64,000 nucleotides of DNA, taken from Streptomyces typhae (GTDB lineage Bacteria; Actinomycetota; Actinomycetes; Streptomycetales; Streptomycetaceae). How positions within the stretch are numbered: the first letter of the stretch is position 1; the number at the start of each line of letters is the position of its first letter. The position numbers and the translations under genes were made by a program. The notes beneath the pieces were generated by a model. That model ran no database searches and was not told the DNA's origin. It saw only the letters and a program-made list of their open reading frames with translations. The stretch spans positions 62,001-126,000 of the forward strand of contig NZ_WPNZ01000009.1 of assembly GCF_009755605.1 (NCBI RefSeq), read 5' to 3'. Below, piece after piece: positions 52,679 through 61,664 of the stretch.

Positions 52679-55095
52679 CCGCCGTAGACCTGTCCGTCGT
52701 GATCCCCGCGTACAACGAGGAAGGCCGCCTCGGCCCCACCCTGGACGCGATCCGCGCCTACCTCGACGGGGAGGCCGCGGGCGCCGCGCAGTGGGAGCTG
52801 ATCGTCGTCGACGACGGCTCCACCGACCGCACCGCCGACATCGCCGCCGAGGCCGCCGCCCGCGACCCCCGCGTCCAGCTCGTCCGCGGCGGCCGCAACC
52901 GCGGCAAGGGGCACGCCCTGCGCCAGGGCGTCCTCGCCTCGTACGGCCGCCGGGTCCTGGTCACCGACGCCGACCTGGCCGCGCCCATCGAGGAACTGCC
53001 CGCCCTGGAGAAGGCGCTCGCCGACGGACACGCGGCGGCCGTCGGCTCCCGCGCGCGGCCGGGCGCGACCATAGACGTCCACCAGCACCGCCTGCGCGAG
53101 CTCCTCGGCCGCGGCGGCAACTTCCTGATACGCACGGTCGCCGTCCCCGGGATCCGCGACACCCAGTGCGGCTTCAAGCTCTTCGACGGCGACCGTGCCC
53201 GCGCGGCGTTCGCCGCGTCCCGGCTCAGCGGCTGGGGCATCGACGTCGAGATCCTGCACCACTTCCGGCGCCAGGGCTGGCCCGTCGCGGAGGTGCCGGT
53301 GCGCTGGTCGCACCAGGAGGGCTCCAAGGTCAGGCCCACCGACTACGTCCGGGTCCTCGCCGAGGTCTCCGCCCTGCGGATCCGCTCCCTGCGCCGCGCC
53401 GACCTCCTGGCCCTGGCCCTCTTCGTGGCCTTCGCCGCCGTCCTGTACTCGGCCCGCTGGACCTCCCCGGACCACCGCTACCTCCCGCACTCCCTCCAGG
53501 ACCAGAACCAGTGGGAGTGGTTCTTCGAAGTCACCGCCCACAACGTCGCCCACTTCCAGAACCCGCTCTTCACGGACCTTCAGAACGCCCCCGACGGCGT
53601 GAACCTCATGGCCAACACGGTCATGCTCGGCCTGTCCGTGCCGCTCGCGCCCCTCACCTGGGCCCTCGGTCCCGCCGTCAGCCTGAACGTGGCGATGACC
53701 CTCGGCCTCGCCGCGACCGCCTTCGCCTGGTACTGGCTGATCGTCCGCAGGCTCGTAAGGCACCGGGGCGCCGCCGCCACCGGCGCGGCCCTCGCCGCGT
53801 TCGCGCCCCCGATGATCAGCCACGCGCACGCCCACCCGAACTTCATCGTCCTGTTCATGATCCCGCTGATCGTGGACCGGGCGCTGCGGCTCTGCGAAGG
53901 GCAGCGCGTCGTACGGGACGGGGTCGTCCTCGGCCTCTTCGCGACCTACCAGATCTTCCTCGGCGAGGAGCCGCTGCTGCTCGCCGCGATGGGCATGCTG
54001 CTCTTCACGGTGGCGTACGCGGTGCTGCGCCGCGATGTCGCACGCGCGGCCTGGCGTCCGCTGGCGCGCGGCACCGGCATCGCCCTCGCGGTCTGTCTGC
54101 CGCTGGTGGCCTTCCCGCTGTGGTGGCAGTTCTTCGGTCCGCAGAGCTACAAGAGCGTCCTGCACGGCGACAACGCGGGCAACAGCCCGCTCGCCCTGCT
54201 CTCCTTCTCCGAGCGCTCCCTCGCGGGCGACGCCGGCACCGCGGCCTCGCTGTCCATGAACCCCACAGAGCAGAACGCCTTCTATGGCTGGCCGCTCGTC
54301 GTCCTCGCGTTCCTGATCGTGGTGTGGCTGTGGCGGCAGGCGGTGGTGCGGGCCCTCGCGTTCACCGCGGTCGCCGCGGCCTTCCTGTCCCTCGGCCCGA
54401 AGTTCCGCATTCCGCTGACCGACACGGTCCTCTCCGGGCCGTGGGCGCTGCTCTCCGACAAGCCGCTGTTCGAGTCGGTCATCGAGTCGCGGGTGGCGAT
54501 GGTGTGCGCGCCCGCCCTCGGGATGCTCGTGGCCCTCGCGGTGGGGCGGCTCGCTGCCCGCGGCGGCGCCCTGCGGTACGCGGGTCTGGGTGCTGTCGCC
54601 CTCGCCCTGCTGCCCCTGTTCCCGCTGCCCCTGAAGGCGGTGGACCGCACCGAGGTGCCCTCGTTCATCGCGGACGGCACCTGGAAGGAGTACGTCGACA
54701 CGGCCGCCGGCGAGACCCTCGTACCGGTGCCGCTGCCCGACCCGGCGGGCGCGGAGGCCCTGCACTGGCAGGCCGTGGCCGACCTGGGCTTCAAGCTTCC
54801 CGGCGGCTACTTCAACGGGCCCTGGGGCCCGGACCGCATCGGCATCTACGGCGCCTCGCCGCGCAACACCTCCAACCTGCTGCGCGACATCCGCAACTCC
54901 GGCCGCCCGGTGCGGCTCAGCGACGCCTGGCGCCGCGCCGCCCAGGTGGATCTGCGGTACTGGAACGCGGGCGTCCTCGTGCTCGCGCCGCAACCCGGCG
55001 ACACGGCGCTGCGCACGACGGTCGACGACCTCCTTGGACAGCGCGCAAAGTGGGTAGACGGGGTGTGGATCTGGGACGTGCAGGGGGGAGGCTGA
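52675..55095 (+). CDS. Fused GT2 glycosyltransferase and GT-C-like membrane protein
   Basis: The 806-residue protein has an N-terminal ~240-residue GT2 domain of the dolichyl-phosphate-sugar synthase kind: VVIPAYNEEGRLGPTLDAI, VVDDGSTDRTADIA, the metal motif VTDADLAAP, QCGFKLFDG and VPVRWSHQEGSKV. From about residue 245 it has at least ten membrane helices and loop motifs such as LQDQNQWEWFFEV, SHAHAHPNF and NPTEQNAFYGWP, in the style of GT-C enzymes. The fusion suggests that one protein loads a polyprenyl-phosphate sugar and transfers or flips it. The acceptor is unknown. Confidence 0.88.
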   Translation: MTAVDLSVVIPAYNEEGRLGPTLDAIRAYLDGEAAGAAQWELIVVDDGSTDRTADIAAEAAARDPRVQLVRGGRNRGKGHALRQGVLASYGRRVLVTDADLAAPIEELPALEKALADGHAAAVGSRARPGATIDVHQHRLRELLGRGGNFLIRTVAVPGIRDTQCGFKLFDGDRARAAFAASRLSGWGIDVEILHHFRRQGWPVAEVPVRWSHQEGSKVRPTDYVRVLAEVSALRIRSLRRADLLALALFVAFAAVLYSARWTSPDHRYLPHSLQDQNQWEWFFEVTAHNVAHFQNPLFTDLQNAPDGVNLMANTVMLGLSVPLAPLTWALGPAVSLNVAMTLGLAATAFAWYWLIVRRLVRHRGAAATGAALAAFAPPMISHAHAHPNFIVLFMIPLIVDRALRLCEGQRVVRDGVVLGLFATYQIFLGEEPLLLAAMGMLLFTVAYAVLRRDVARAAWRPLARGTGIALAVCLPLVAFPLWWQFFGPQSYKSVLHGDNAGNSPLALLSFSERSLAGDAGTAASLSMNPTEQNAFYGWPLVVLAFLIVVWLWRQAVVRALAFTAVAAAFLSLGPKFRIPLTDTVLSGPWALLSDKPLFESVIESRVAMVCAPALGMLVALAVGRLAARGGALRYAGLGAVALALLPLFPLPLKAVDRTEVPSFIADGTWKEYVDTAAGETLVPVPLPDPAGAEALHWQAVADLGFKLPGGYFNGPWGPDRIGIYGASPRNTSNLLRDIRNSGRPVRLSDAWRRAAQVDLRYWNAGVLVLAPQPGDTALRTTVDDLLGQRAKWVDGVWIWDVQGGG

Positions 55096-55194
55096 GCGGA
55101 CCCGGTGCCACTACGCTTCCGCAGCAACACGCACGGTAGCTACTCCGGTAGCCACGTACGAAGCCCTTCACCGACCCGACCCTAGGAGCATTTC

Positions 55195-55845
55195 TTGGCC
55201 TGCGACCTGTGGCTGGTCCCGCTCGTCGACGTGCTGTGTCACAGCGCCGACAACCCCTTCGCCGAAGAACTCGCCGTGTACGACAAGGCGCTCGGCGAGG
55301 CCGGGCTGCCGTCGGTGCCCGTCTACGCGTACATGCCGGGCCTGTCCGGCGACGTGGCCCCGGTCGCGGGGTTCGACTACGACGCGCTGCACTTCCTGCG
55401 CCGCGCCTACCTCCTGAAGATCTGCGGCCTGGAGGTCACGCCCGTCGACGCGCTCGGCGGCGACTACGAACAGCTCCTGGAGATGTTCGACACGACCGCG
55501 CAGCAGTCGCACCTGGTGTGGCACTACGACCACGCCGGCGCGTACGTGCCCGTGGACTTCCCCGCGCCGCTGTCCAACGACGAGCTGCTCGCCGGCGGCG
55601 GCCCGCTCGGCTCCTCCCAGGCCCTGCTGCGGGAGCTCGAGTACGTCGCCCCGTCCATCGGCATAGACCCGGCGAACCCCCCGCTGCCCCCGGCCCCGCC
55701 CCAGGCCCCCACCACCCTGGAGGAGCCCGCGAACCCGGCCCCTCACGACCCGAGCCCCTTCGCCCGTGAACGCCACGTCTGGCTGGGCCTGCACGCGGCG
55801 ACGACCCGAAGCCTGGCCCAAGGCTCCATGATCATCTACAGCTGA
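55195..55845 (+). CDS. Hypothetical protein, 216 aa
   Basis: It starts at TTG 55195, six bases after AGGAG; no nearby ATG or GTG fits better. The N-terminal ~140 residues are globular (DLWLVPLVDVLCHSADNPFAEELAVYDKAL; HFLRRAYLLKICGLEVTPVDAL; QQSHLVWHYDHAGAYVPVDFP). A Pro-rich segment (about 160-180) leads to the conserved-looking end RERHVWLGLHAATTRSLAQG. No known domain. It is cytosolic and downstream of the fused glycosyltransferase by 99 bp. Confidence 0.75.
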   Translation: MACDLWLVPLVDVLCHSADNPFAEELAVYDKALGEAGLPSVPVYAYMPGLSGDVAPVAGFDYDALHFLRRAYLLKICGLEVTPVDALGGDYEQLLEMFDTTAQQSHLVWHYDHAGAYVPVDFPAPLSNDELLAGGGPLGSSQALLRELEYVAPSIGIDPANPPLPPAPPQAPTTLEEPANPAPHDPSPFARERHVWLGLHAATTRSLAQGSMIIYS

Positions 55846-55877
55846 CGGCTGACAGCTGCCTGCCCCCGCAACCGCGG

Positions 55878-56642
55878 CTATCGCGGCTCAGGAGGCCGCT
55901 GCCGAGGCATATTGGGCCGCGCACCGGGCGGCAACGGAAACCGCCCGGGGCCCGGCCCCGCCTCCCGGGGGTGCCCGGAGGCCCCGCCGGGCACGGCACC
56001 CTGCATCAGCAGCGGCGCGGCCCCCGCCCGGAACTCCACCATCCAGTCGGCCGTCTCGGCCCGCACGAGCTCCGTCACGTCCTCGGAGAACCTCCGCAGC
56101 ACCCCGAGACACCGCTCGGCCGCCTCGCTGGCCGTCCCGTCCGTGGGCCCGAGCACCTCCCGCACGCTCTCCGACGCCCAGTCGAACTGGAGCACCTGCA
56201 ACCGCCGCTGCACGGCCTGCGCGGTGGCCATGTCCCGCATCCAGCCGGAGGTGAGCCCGAAGACCCTGTCGCACCCGACGCACGCCACCCCGGCGAGCAG
56301 CGACACATACCCCCAGGGGGCCGCGCCCGCGACGCCGCCCGCGAGGTCGAGCAGCGGAAGGACCCCCGCCCCCACGGCCCCGAGCGCCGCCCCGCCCCGC
56401 AGCAGCCGGGCGCCGAGCCGCTTGCGGGCCCGGTCGCGCAGGTACCAGGCCGCCGTGTCCAGGGCCCCGCGCTCCACCCAGCGGTACAGCTCGTCGAGCC
56501 GGTCCGCGGGCTCGCCCCAGTCGCCCAGTGGGAACGACCGCCCTGCCAGGTCCCCGGGCAGCGGACCGGGTGGGCGGTCACCGGCGCCGCTCCCTTCCTG
56601 GGGCACCCCCTCAGGCTGCATCTCCGGCTGGTGGTGGCTCAC
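55878..56642 (-). CDS. SLATT-type two-helix membrane protein
   Basis: The 254-residue protein has a GTG start at 56642, six bases after GAGGGAG. The central region has DRLDELYRWVERGALDTAAWYLRDRARKRL, then a membrane pair (about residues 95-140, GAALGAVGAGVLPLLDLAGGVAG and GYVSLLAGVACVGC) and a long helix (MATAQAVQRRLQVLQFDW). This is the SLATT layout (two helices plus a soluble helical part), proposed for membrane effectors. The tail is Pro/Gly-rich. No nuclease or sensor partner is adjacent, so a conflict-system role is not supported here. Confidence 0.75.
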   Translation of the reverse strand: MSHHQPEMQPEGVPQEGSGAGDRPPGPLPGDLAGRSFPLGDWGEPADRLDELYRWVERGALDTAAWYLRDRARKRLGARLLRGGAALGAVGAGVLPLLDLAGGVAGAAPWGYVSLLAGVACVGCDRVFGLTSGWMRDMATAQAVQRRLQVLQFDWASESVREVLGPTDGTASEAAERCLGVLRRFSEDVTELVRAETADWMVEFRAGAAPLLMQGAVPGGASGHPREAGPGPGRFPLPPGARPNMPRQRPPEPR

Positions 56643-56963
56643 CCGGCACTCCCTCGGCTTCCGCATAAGTGACGCAACGTAATGGATGGTGCCTCTGCGC
56701 GGCACAAGTCCTACCGCCCAATGGGTGGCTATGCGGCAGTTTTCGCGGCTTTTCCGCCTGGAAGGGGCGCTTGATCAGGTATAGGCGCGCGGGAGATCTC
56801 ACCCGAACGAGTGGCGGCCGGAGTGCTGGGGCGCGTGCACCCCCGACCACGTAGGCTCGTGACAGACGGGAAAACCCCGCCGTACGGACCATACGAACCG
56901 ACCCGGACCGACCGGCCTGACCGGTCCGCACGGTCCGACCGACCCGACGTGCAGGAGCTGATC
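56643..56963. other. Divergent intergenic, SLATT gene / ybaB
   Basis: This 321-bp stretch shows no gene. It contains a -10-like TAGGCT at about 56852 before ybaB and short repeats of GACCGACC type (56900-56945). No SRP RNA or tRNA was recognised. Confidence 0.55.
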
Positions 56964-57305
56964 GTGATCCCCGGTGGTGGCCAGCCCAATATGCAGCAGT
57001 TGTTGCAGCAGGCCCAGAAGATGCAGCAGGACCTCGCCGCCGCGCAGGAGGAGCTGGCGCGCACGGAGGTCGACGGACAGGCCGGCGGCGGCCTCGTCAA
57101 GGCGACGGTCACCGGCTCCGGCGAGCTGCGCGGCCTGGTGATCGACCCCAAGGCCGTCGACCCCGAGGACACCGAGACCCTCGCGGACCTGGTGGTCGCG
57201 GCGGTGCAGGCGGCCAACGAGAACGCCCAGGCGCTCCAGCAGCAGAAGCTCGGCCCGCTCGCCCAGGGCCTGGGCGGCGGCGGCATCCCCGGCCTGCCGT
57301 TCTAG
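56964..57305 (+). CDS. ybaB: YbaB/EbfC-family nucleoid-associated protein
   Basis: The 113-residue DNA-binding protein starts at GTG 56964, seven bases after GGAG. The pattern NMQQLLQQAQKMQQDLAAAQ, VDGQAGGGLVKATVTGSGEL and IDPKAVDPEDTETLADLVVAAVQ is typical. A Gly-rich end (GLGGGGIPGLPF) follows. YbaB and RecR are adjacent in most bacteria, and recR follows 136 bp downstream here. Confidence 0.96.
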   Translation: MIPGGGQPNMQQLLQQAQKMQQDLAAAQEELARTEVDGQAGGGLVKATVTGSGELRGLVIDPKAVDPEDTETLADLVVAAVQAANENAQALQQQKLGPLAQGLGGGGIPGLPF

Positions 57306-57441
57306 GGCGCCCCGGCGCGGGCCCGGCGGTTCCCTTCTAAGTCAGCCGACGGCCAACTACGGTACGTACAAAAGCTCCCTGAGCCCCGAAGAATGAAGAT
57401 CCGGAAGCCGGGTACGGCGACCGGAAACAGGAAGGCACTCC

Positions 57442-58041
57442 GTGTACGAAGGCGTGGTCCAGGACCTCATCGACGAGTTGGGCAGGCTGCCCGGCGTCGG
57501 TCCCAAGAGCGCGCAGCGGATCGCCTTCCACATCCTCCAGGCCGAGCCCACCGACGTACGCCGTCTCGCGCACGCCCTCCTGGAGGTCAAGGACAAGGTC
57601 CGCTTCTGCGCGACCTGTGGGAACGTCGCGCAGGAAGAGCTGTGCAACATCTGCCGCGACCCGCGCCGCGACCCCGCCGTCATCTGTGTGGTGGAGGAGC
57701 CCAAGGACGTGGTGGCGATCGAGCGGACCCGTGAGTTCCGCGGCCGGTACCACGTCCTCGGCGGGGCCATCAGCCCGATCGAGGGCGTGGGCCCGGACGA
57801 TCTGCGGATACGGGAACTCCTCGCCAGGCTCGCCGACGGCACGGTCACGGAGCTGATCCTGGCCACCGACCCGAACCTGGAGGGCGAGGCCACGGCGACG
57901 TACCTCGCGCGCATGATCAAGCCGATGGGCCTGAAGGTCACCCGCCTGGCCAGCGGACTCCCTGTCGGGGGAGATCTGGAATACGCGGACGAGGTCACTC
58001 TGGGCCGCGCTTTCGAGGGGAGACGACTCCTAGATGTCTAA
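57442..58041 (+). CDS. recR: Recombination mediator RecR
   Basis: The 199-residue protein helps RecF/RecO load RecA at gaps. It has a helix-hairpin-helix (LGRLPGVGPKSAQRIAFHIL, about residues 12-31), a zinc finger with four Cys (CATCGNVAQEELCNIC, about 56-71), a Toprim domain (VVEEPKDVVAIE, LATDPNLEGEATA) and a C-terminal Walker-B-like end. It starts at GTG 57442 and overlaps the DUF5063 gene by eight bases. Confidence 0.98.
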   Translation: MYEGVVQDLIDELGRLPGVGPKSAQRIAFHILQAEPTDVRRLAHALLEVKDKVRFCATCGNVAQEELCNICRDPRRDPAVICVVEEPKDVVAIERTREFRGRYHVLGGAISPIEGVGPDDLRIRELLARLADGTVTELILATDPNLEGEATATYLARMIKPMGLKVTRLASGLPVGGDLEYADEVTLGRAFEGRRLLDV

Positions 58042-58714
58042 GTCAGCCGAAGCACCCCGGAACACGCTGCTGCACTCCGCCGCCCCGGACCCCGACGACT
58101 TCGCGGTCCAGATCTCCGACCAGATCGAGAGCTTCATCGTGGCGGTCACGGAGGTCGCGCGGGGCGCCGAGCCGGACTCGGCCGTCCCCTTCCTCCTCCT
58201 GGAGGTCTCCCAGCTGCTCCTCGCCGGCGGCCGTCTCGGCGCGCACGAGGACATCGTCCCGGACGAGCGGTACGAACCGGACCTCGGTCCCGAGGGCGAC
58301 GTGGACGAGCTCCGCGAGCGGCTCGCCGTCCTCCTCGACCCGATCGACGTCTACTCCGAGGTCTTCGACCCCTACGAGCCCCGCAAGGCGCCGGTCGCCT
58401 GCCGGATCTCCGACGACCTCGCCGACGTCGTCACCGACCTGCGTCACGGCCTCGCCCACTACCGCGCGGGCCGCACCACGGAAGCCCTGTGGTGGTGGCA
58501 GTTCTCCTACTTCTCGAACTGGGGCGCCACCGCGTCCGCGTCCCTGCGCGCCCTTCAGTCCCTGGTGGCGCACGTCCGCCTGAACCAGCCCCTGGAGGAC
58601 CTGGACGGCCTCGACACCGACGAGGACCTCTCCGACGACGCCCTCGCGGAGGTCGCGGGCCAGGTGATGGCCGAGGAGATCGCGGGCCCGCTGGGCCTGC
58701 GCGAGGCGAGGTAG
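58034..58714 (+). CDS. DUF5063 family protein
   Basis: The 226-residue acidic cytosolic protein starts inside the end of recR. Features are FAVQISDQIESFIVAVTEVARG, FLLLEVSQLLLAGGRLG, PIDVYSEVFDPYEPRKAPVACRISDDLADVVTDLRHGL and LWWWQFSYFSNWGATA. It is all-helical in style; its function is unknown. The eight-base overlap with recR argues for a linked role or expression. Confidence 0.85.
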   Translation: MSKSAEAPRNTLLHSAAPDPDDFAVQISDQIESFIVAVTEVARGAEPDSAVPFLLLEVSQLLLAGGRLGAHEDIVPDERYEPDLGPEGDVDELRERLAVLLDPIDVYSEVFDPYEPRKAPVACRISDDLADVVTDLRHGLAHYRAGRTTEALWWWQFSYFSNWGATASASLRALQSLVAHVRLNQPLEDLDGLDTDEDLSDDALAEVAGQVMAEEIAGPLGLREAR

Positions 58715-58935
58715 ACCGCACCCCTGGGCGCTGTGACCCGCCCCACTTTCCGGAGTGACGGGCTCCACGGCGGGCATGTGCCCTCGCGGAGCGGCCGGAG
58801 TACGGACTGCCCGGGTGATCACGGAGTGAGCGGGACATCTCATGATGTGATACACGCGGGGTGACAACCGGCCGCTCGTTAGACTGAGCCGACCGCAGCA
58901 GTGCGGTAAGAGACTTAAACGAGCGAGGAGCGCAC

Positions 58936-60207
58936 GTGGGCCTTGTCGTGCAGAAGTACGGAGGCTCCTCCGTAGCCGATGCCGAGGGCATCAAGCGGGT
59001 CGCCAAGCGGATCGTCGACGCCAAGAAGAACGGCCACCAAGTGGTCGTCGTGGTGTCGGCGATGGGTGACACGACGGATGAGTTGATCGATCTCGCCGGA
59101 CAGGTATCGCCGATCCCTGCCGGGCGTGAGTTCGACATGCTGCTGACCGCCGGAGAGCGGATCTCCATGGCCCTCCTTGCCATGGCGATCAAGAACCTGG
59201 GCCACGCGGCCCAGTCGTTCACCGGCAGCCAGGCCGGTGTCATCACCGACTCGGTGCACAACAAAGCGCGCATCATCGACGTCACGCCCGGACGCATCCG
59301 GACCTCGATCGACGAGGGCAACATCGCCATCGTCGCCGGGTTCCAGGGCGTCAGCCAGGAGGGCAAGAACATCACCACGCTGGGCCGCGGCGGTTCCGAC
59401 ACCACGGCCGTGGCCCTCGCCGCCGCACTCGACGCGGAGGTCTGCGAGATCTACACGGACGTCGACGGTGTGTTCACCGCCGACCCGCGCGTCGTGAAGA
59501 AGGCGCGGAAGATCGACTGGATCTCGTTCGAGGACATGCTGGAGCTGGCCAGCTCCGGGTCCAAGGTGCTGCTCCACCGCTGCGTGGAGTACGCCCGCCG
59601 TTACAACATCCCGATCCATGTGCGCTCGTCCTTCAGCGGGCTCCAGGGCACATGGGTCAGCAACGAACCGCAAGGGGACCGCAAGGTGGAGCAGGCCATC
59701 ATCTCCGGTGTCGCACACGACACGTCCGAGGCCAAGATCACGGTCGTGGGCGTCCCGGACAAGCCGGGCGAGGCCGCGGCGATCTTCCGCGCCATCGCCG
59801 ACGCCCAGGTCAACATCGACATGGTCGTGCAGAACGTCTCCGCCGCCTCCACGGGGCTCACCGACATCTCCTTCACGCTGCCGAAGACCGAGGGCCCCAA
59901 GGCCATCGAGGCGCTGGAGAAGACCAGGGCGGGGGTCGGCTTCGACTCCCTGCGCTACGACGACCAGATCGCGAAGATCTCCCTCGTCGGCGCGGGCATG
60001 AAGACCAACCCCGGTGTCACGGCGACGTTCTTCGAGGCGCTCAGCGACGCGGGCGTGAACATCGAGCTGATCTCGACCTCGGAGATCCGCATCTCCGTCG
60101 TCACCCGCGCCGACGACGTGAACGAGGCCGTCCGGGCCGTCCACACCGCCTTCGGGCTCGACTCCGACTCGGACGAGGCCGTGGTCTATGGGGGCACCGG
60201 GCGATGA
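58936..60207 (+). CDS. lysC: Aspartate kinase, alpha subunit
   Basis: The 423-residue enzyme phosphorylates aspartate, the entry to lysine, threonine, methionine and diaminopimelate. The kinase part (about 1-245) has VVQKYGGSSVAD, LTAGERISMALLAMA and LGRGGSDTTAVALA. Two ACT domains (about 260-420) bind the feedback effectors. It starts at GTG 58936 after GAGGAGCG. It overlaps asd by four bases. An internal start for the beta subunit lies at 59686. The symbol ask is also used. Confidence 0.97.
   Translation: MGLVVQKYGGSSVADAEGIKRVAKRIVDAKKNGHQVVVVVSAMGDTTDELIDLAGQVSPIPAGREFDMLLTAGERISMALLAMAIKNLGHAAQSFTGSQAGVITDSVHNKARIIDVTPGRIRTSIDEGNIAIVAGFQGVSQEGKNITTLGRGGSDTTAVALAAALDAEVCEIYTDVDGVFTADPRVVKKARKIDWISFEDMLELASSGSKVLLHRCVEYARRYNIPIHVRSSFSGLQGTWVSNEPQGDRKVEQAIISGVAHDTSEAKITVVGVPDKPGEAAAIFRAIADAQVNIDMVVQNVSAASTGLTDISFTLPKTEGPKAIEALEKTRAGVGFDSLRYDDQIAKISLVGAGMKTNPGVTATFFEALSDAGVNIELISTSEIRISVVTRADDVNEAVRAVHTAFGLDSDSDEAVVYGGTGR
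59686..60207 (+). CDS. Aspartate kinase beta subunit (internal in-frame start)
   Basis: GTG 59686 is codon 251 of lysC and is preceded, with a seven-base spacing, by AAGGGGA (59672-59678), a good RBS inside the coding region. Its product would be 173 residues and contain both ACT domains. In Corynebacterium the beta subunit begins at the equivalent place (about residue 250) and the enzyme is alpha2beta2. This is inferred by analogy. Confidence 0.7.
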   Translation: MEQAIISGVAHDTSEAKITVVGVPDKPGEAAAIFRAIADAQVNIDMVVQNVSAASTGLTDISFTLPKTEGPKAIEALEKTRAGVGFDSLRYDDQIAKISLVGAGMKTNPGVTATFFEALSDAGVNIELISTSEIRISVVTRADDVNEAVRAVHTAFGLDSDSDEAVVYGGTGR

Positions 60208-61262
60208 ACCGCAAGCCGACGCTCGCGGTCGTCGGAGCGACCGGGGCCGTCGGCACGGTGATGCTCCAGATCCTGTCGCAGCACGCCGACATCTGGGGCG
60301 AGATCCGACTCGTCGCGTCGCCGCGCTCGGCCGGCCGCAAGCTGGCCGTGCGCGGCGCCGAGGTCGAGGTCCTCGCGCTGACCGAGGACGTCTTCGACGG
60401 CGTCGACGTCGCCATGTTCGACGTGCCCGTGCCCGTCGCCGAGCAGTGGGCGCCCATCGCGGCGTCCCGGGGCGTCGTCGTCGTGGACAACTCCGCCGCC
60501 TTCCGGATGGACCCGGACGTGCCGCTCGTGGTGCCCGAGGTCAATCCGCACGCCGCCCGGGTGCGGCCCCGCGGCATCGTCGCCAACCCCAACTGCACCA
60601 CCCTGTCGATGATCGTGGCCCTCGGCGCCCTGCACGCCGAGTTCGGGCTGCGGGAACTGATCGTCTCCTCGTACCAGGCGGTCAGCGGGGCCGGACGCGA
60701 CGGCATCGACACCCTGCGGCGCCAGCTCAGCCTCGTCGCGGGCTCCGAGCTCGGCACCGGACCCGGCGACGTCCGCAGGGCCGTGGGCGACGACACCGGG
60801 CCCTTCCCCGAGCCCGTCGCCCTGAACGTGGTGCCGTGGGTCGGCGCGCTCCGCGAGGACGGCTGGTCCTCGGAGGAGATGAAGGTCCGCGACGAGTCCC
60901 GCAAGATCCTCGGCCTGCCCGATCTGCGGGTCGCCGTGACCTGTGTACGGGTGCCCGTCGTCACCACCCACTCCCTGACCGTGCACGCGCGCTTCGAGGA
61001 CGAGGTGACCGTCGCCCGTGCCCGCGAGATCCTGGCGACCGCGCCCGGCGTCGTGCTCTTCGACGACCCCGCGGCCGGTGAGTTCCCGACGCCCGCCGAC
61101 GCCACCGGCACCGACCCGACCTGGGTCGGGCGGCTGCGCCGCGCCCTCGACGACCCGACGGCTCTCGAACTCTTCGTGTGCGGGGACAACTTGCGCAAGG
61201 GTGCCGCCCTCAACACCACGCAGATCGCCGAGCTGGTGGCGGCGGAGCTCGGTAACCGCTGA
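60204..61262 (+). CDS. asd: Aspartate-semialdehyde dehydrogenase
   Basis: The 352-residue NADPH enzyme reduces aspartyl phosphate to the semialdehyde, the next step after lysC. NADP loop VVGATGAVG, SAAFRMD, the catalytic Cys in VANPNCTTLSM (about residue 131) and the substrate region around VTTHSLTVHARF are present. It starts at ATG 60204 within the lysC stop (ATGA), giving translational coupling of the two pathway steps. Confidence 0.97.
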   Translation: MNRKPTLAVVGATGAVGTVMLQILSQHADIWGEIRLVASPRSAGRKLAVRGAEVEVLALTEDVFDGVDVAMFDVPVPVAEQWAPIAASRGVVVVDNSAAFRMDPDVPLVVPEVNPHAARVRPRGIVANPNCTTLSMIVALGALHAEFGLRELIVSSYQAVSGAGRDGIDTLRRQLSLVAGSELGTGPGDVRRAVGDDTGPFPEPVALNVVPWVGALREDGWSSEEMKVRDESRKILGLPDLRVAVTCVRVPVVTTHSLTVHARFEDEVTVARAREILATAPGVVLFDDPAAGEFPTPADATGTDPTWVGRLRRALDDPTALELFVCGDNLRKGAALNTTQIAELVAAELGNR

Positions 61263-61664
61263 GCGGACGCCTCACTTCCGTCAGCGGACGCCCCGCTTCC
61301 GGTGCCCGGAGCGGAAGGCCCCTTGGGAAGTGTGTAAGTTCTGTGTCCAACCTGATGGTCCAGACCGCTTGAACTGGGACGTCTCCGCGTTCGAAGATTC
61401 GGCTTCTGCGCGCTGCAACCGCGGCGGCGCAGCGCGCGTCTTCGCCGTCGCCCTCCAGTGGGCGGCCTGCAGTGCTGCGTAAAGAAGATGGGGCATAGGG
61501 GAAGAGCTGGTACGCATGGGGGCATTTGATGCATCGTCGCGAGCGGTTCCCGCGGCCGCGACGCACGCCGCGACCAGGGCGTGTGCGCCTCGCACCGGGC
61601 ACGCGATGCAATACGCCACACCCGCCGCGTACAACCCTGATGGGGGGAAGCGTGTCCAACAGGC
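61263..61664. other. 402-bp intergenic region before the sigma factor gene
   Basis: It contains a CGGACGCC direct repeat and a bulged hairpin around 61290-61313 just after asd (possible terminator). A perfect 9-bp inverted repeat GCGCGCTGC/GCAGCGCGC lies at 61408-61437. A promoter for the sigma gene is expected but was not fixed. Confidence 0.5.

Noticed and set aside
55878..56642. SLATT protein as part of an anti-phage conflict system
   Set aside because: No adjacent nucleotide cyclase, nuclease or reverse transcriptase; neighbours are housekeeping or hypothetical genes.
56643..56963. SRP RNA or tRNA gene near ybaB-recR
   Set aside because: In some bacteria an ffs or tRNA gene lies near ybaB-recR, but no SRP tetraloop helix or tRNA T-arm pattern was found here.
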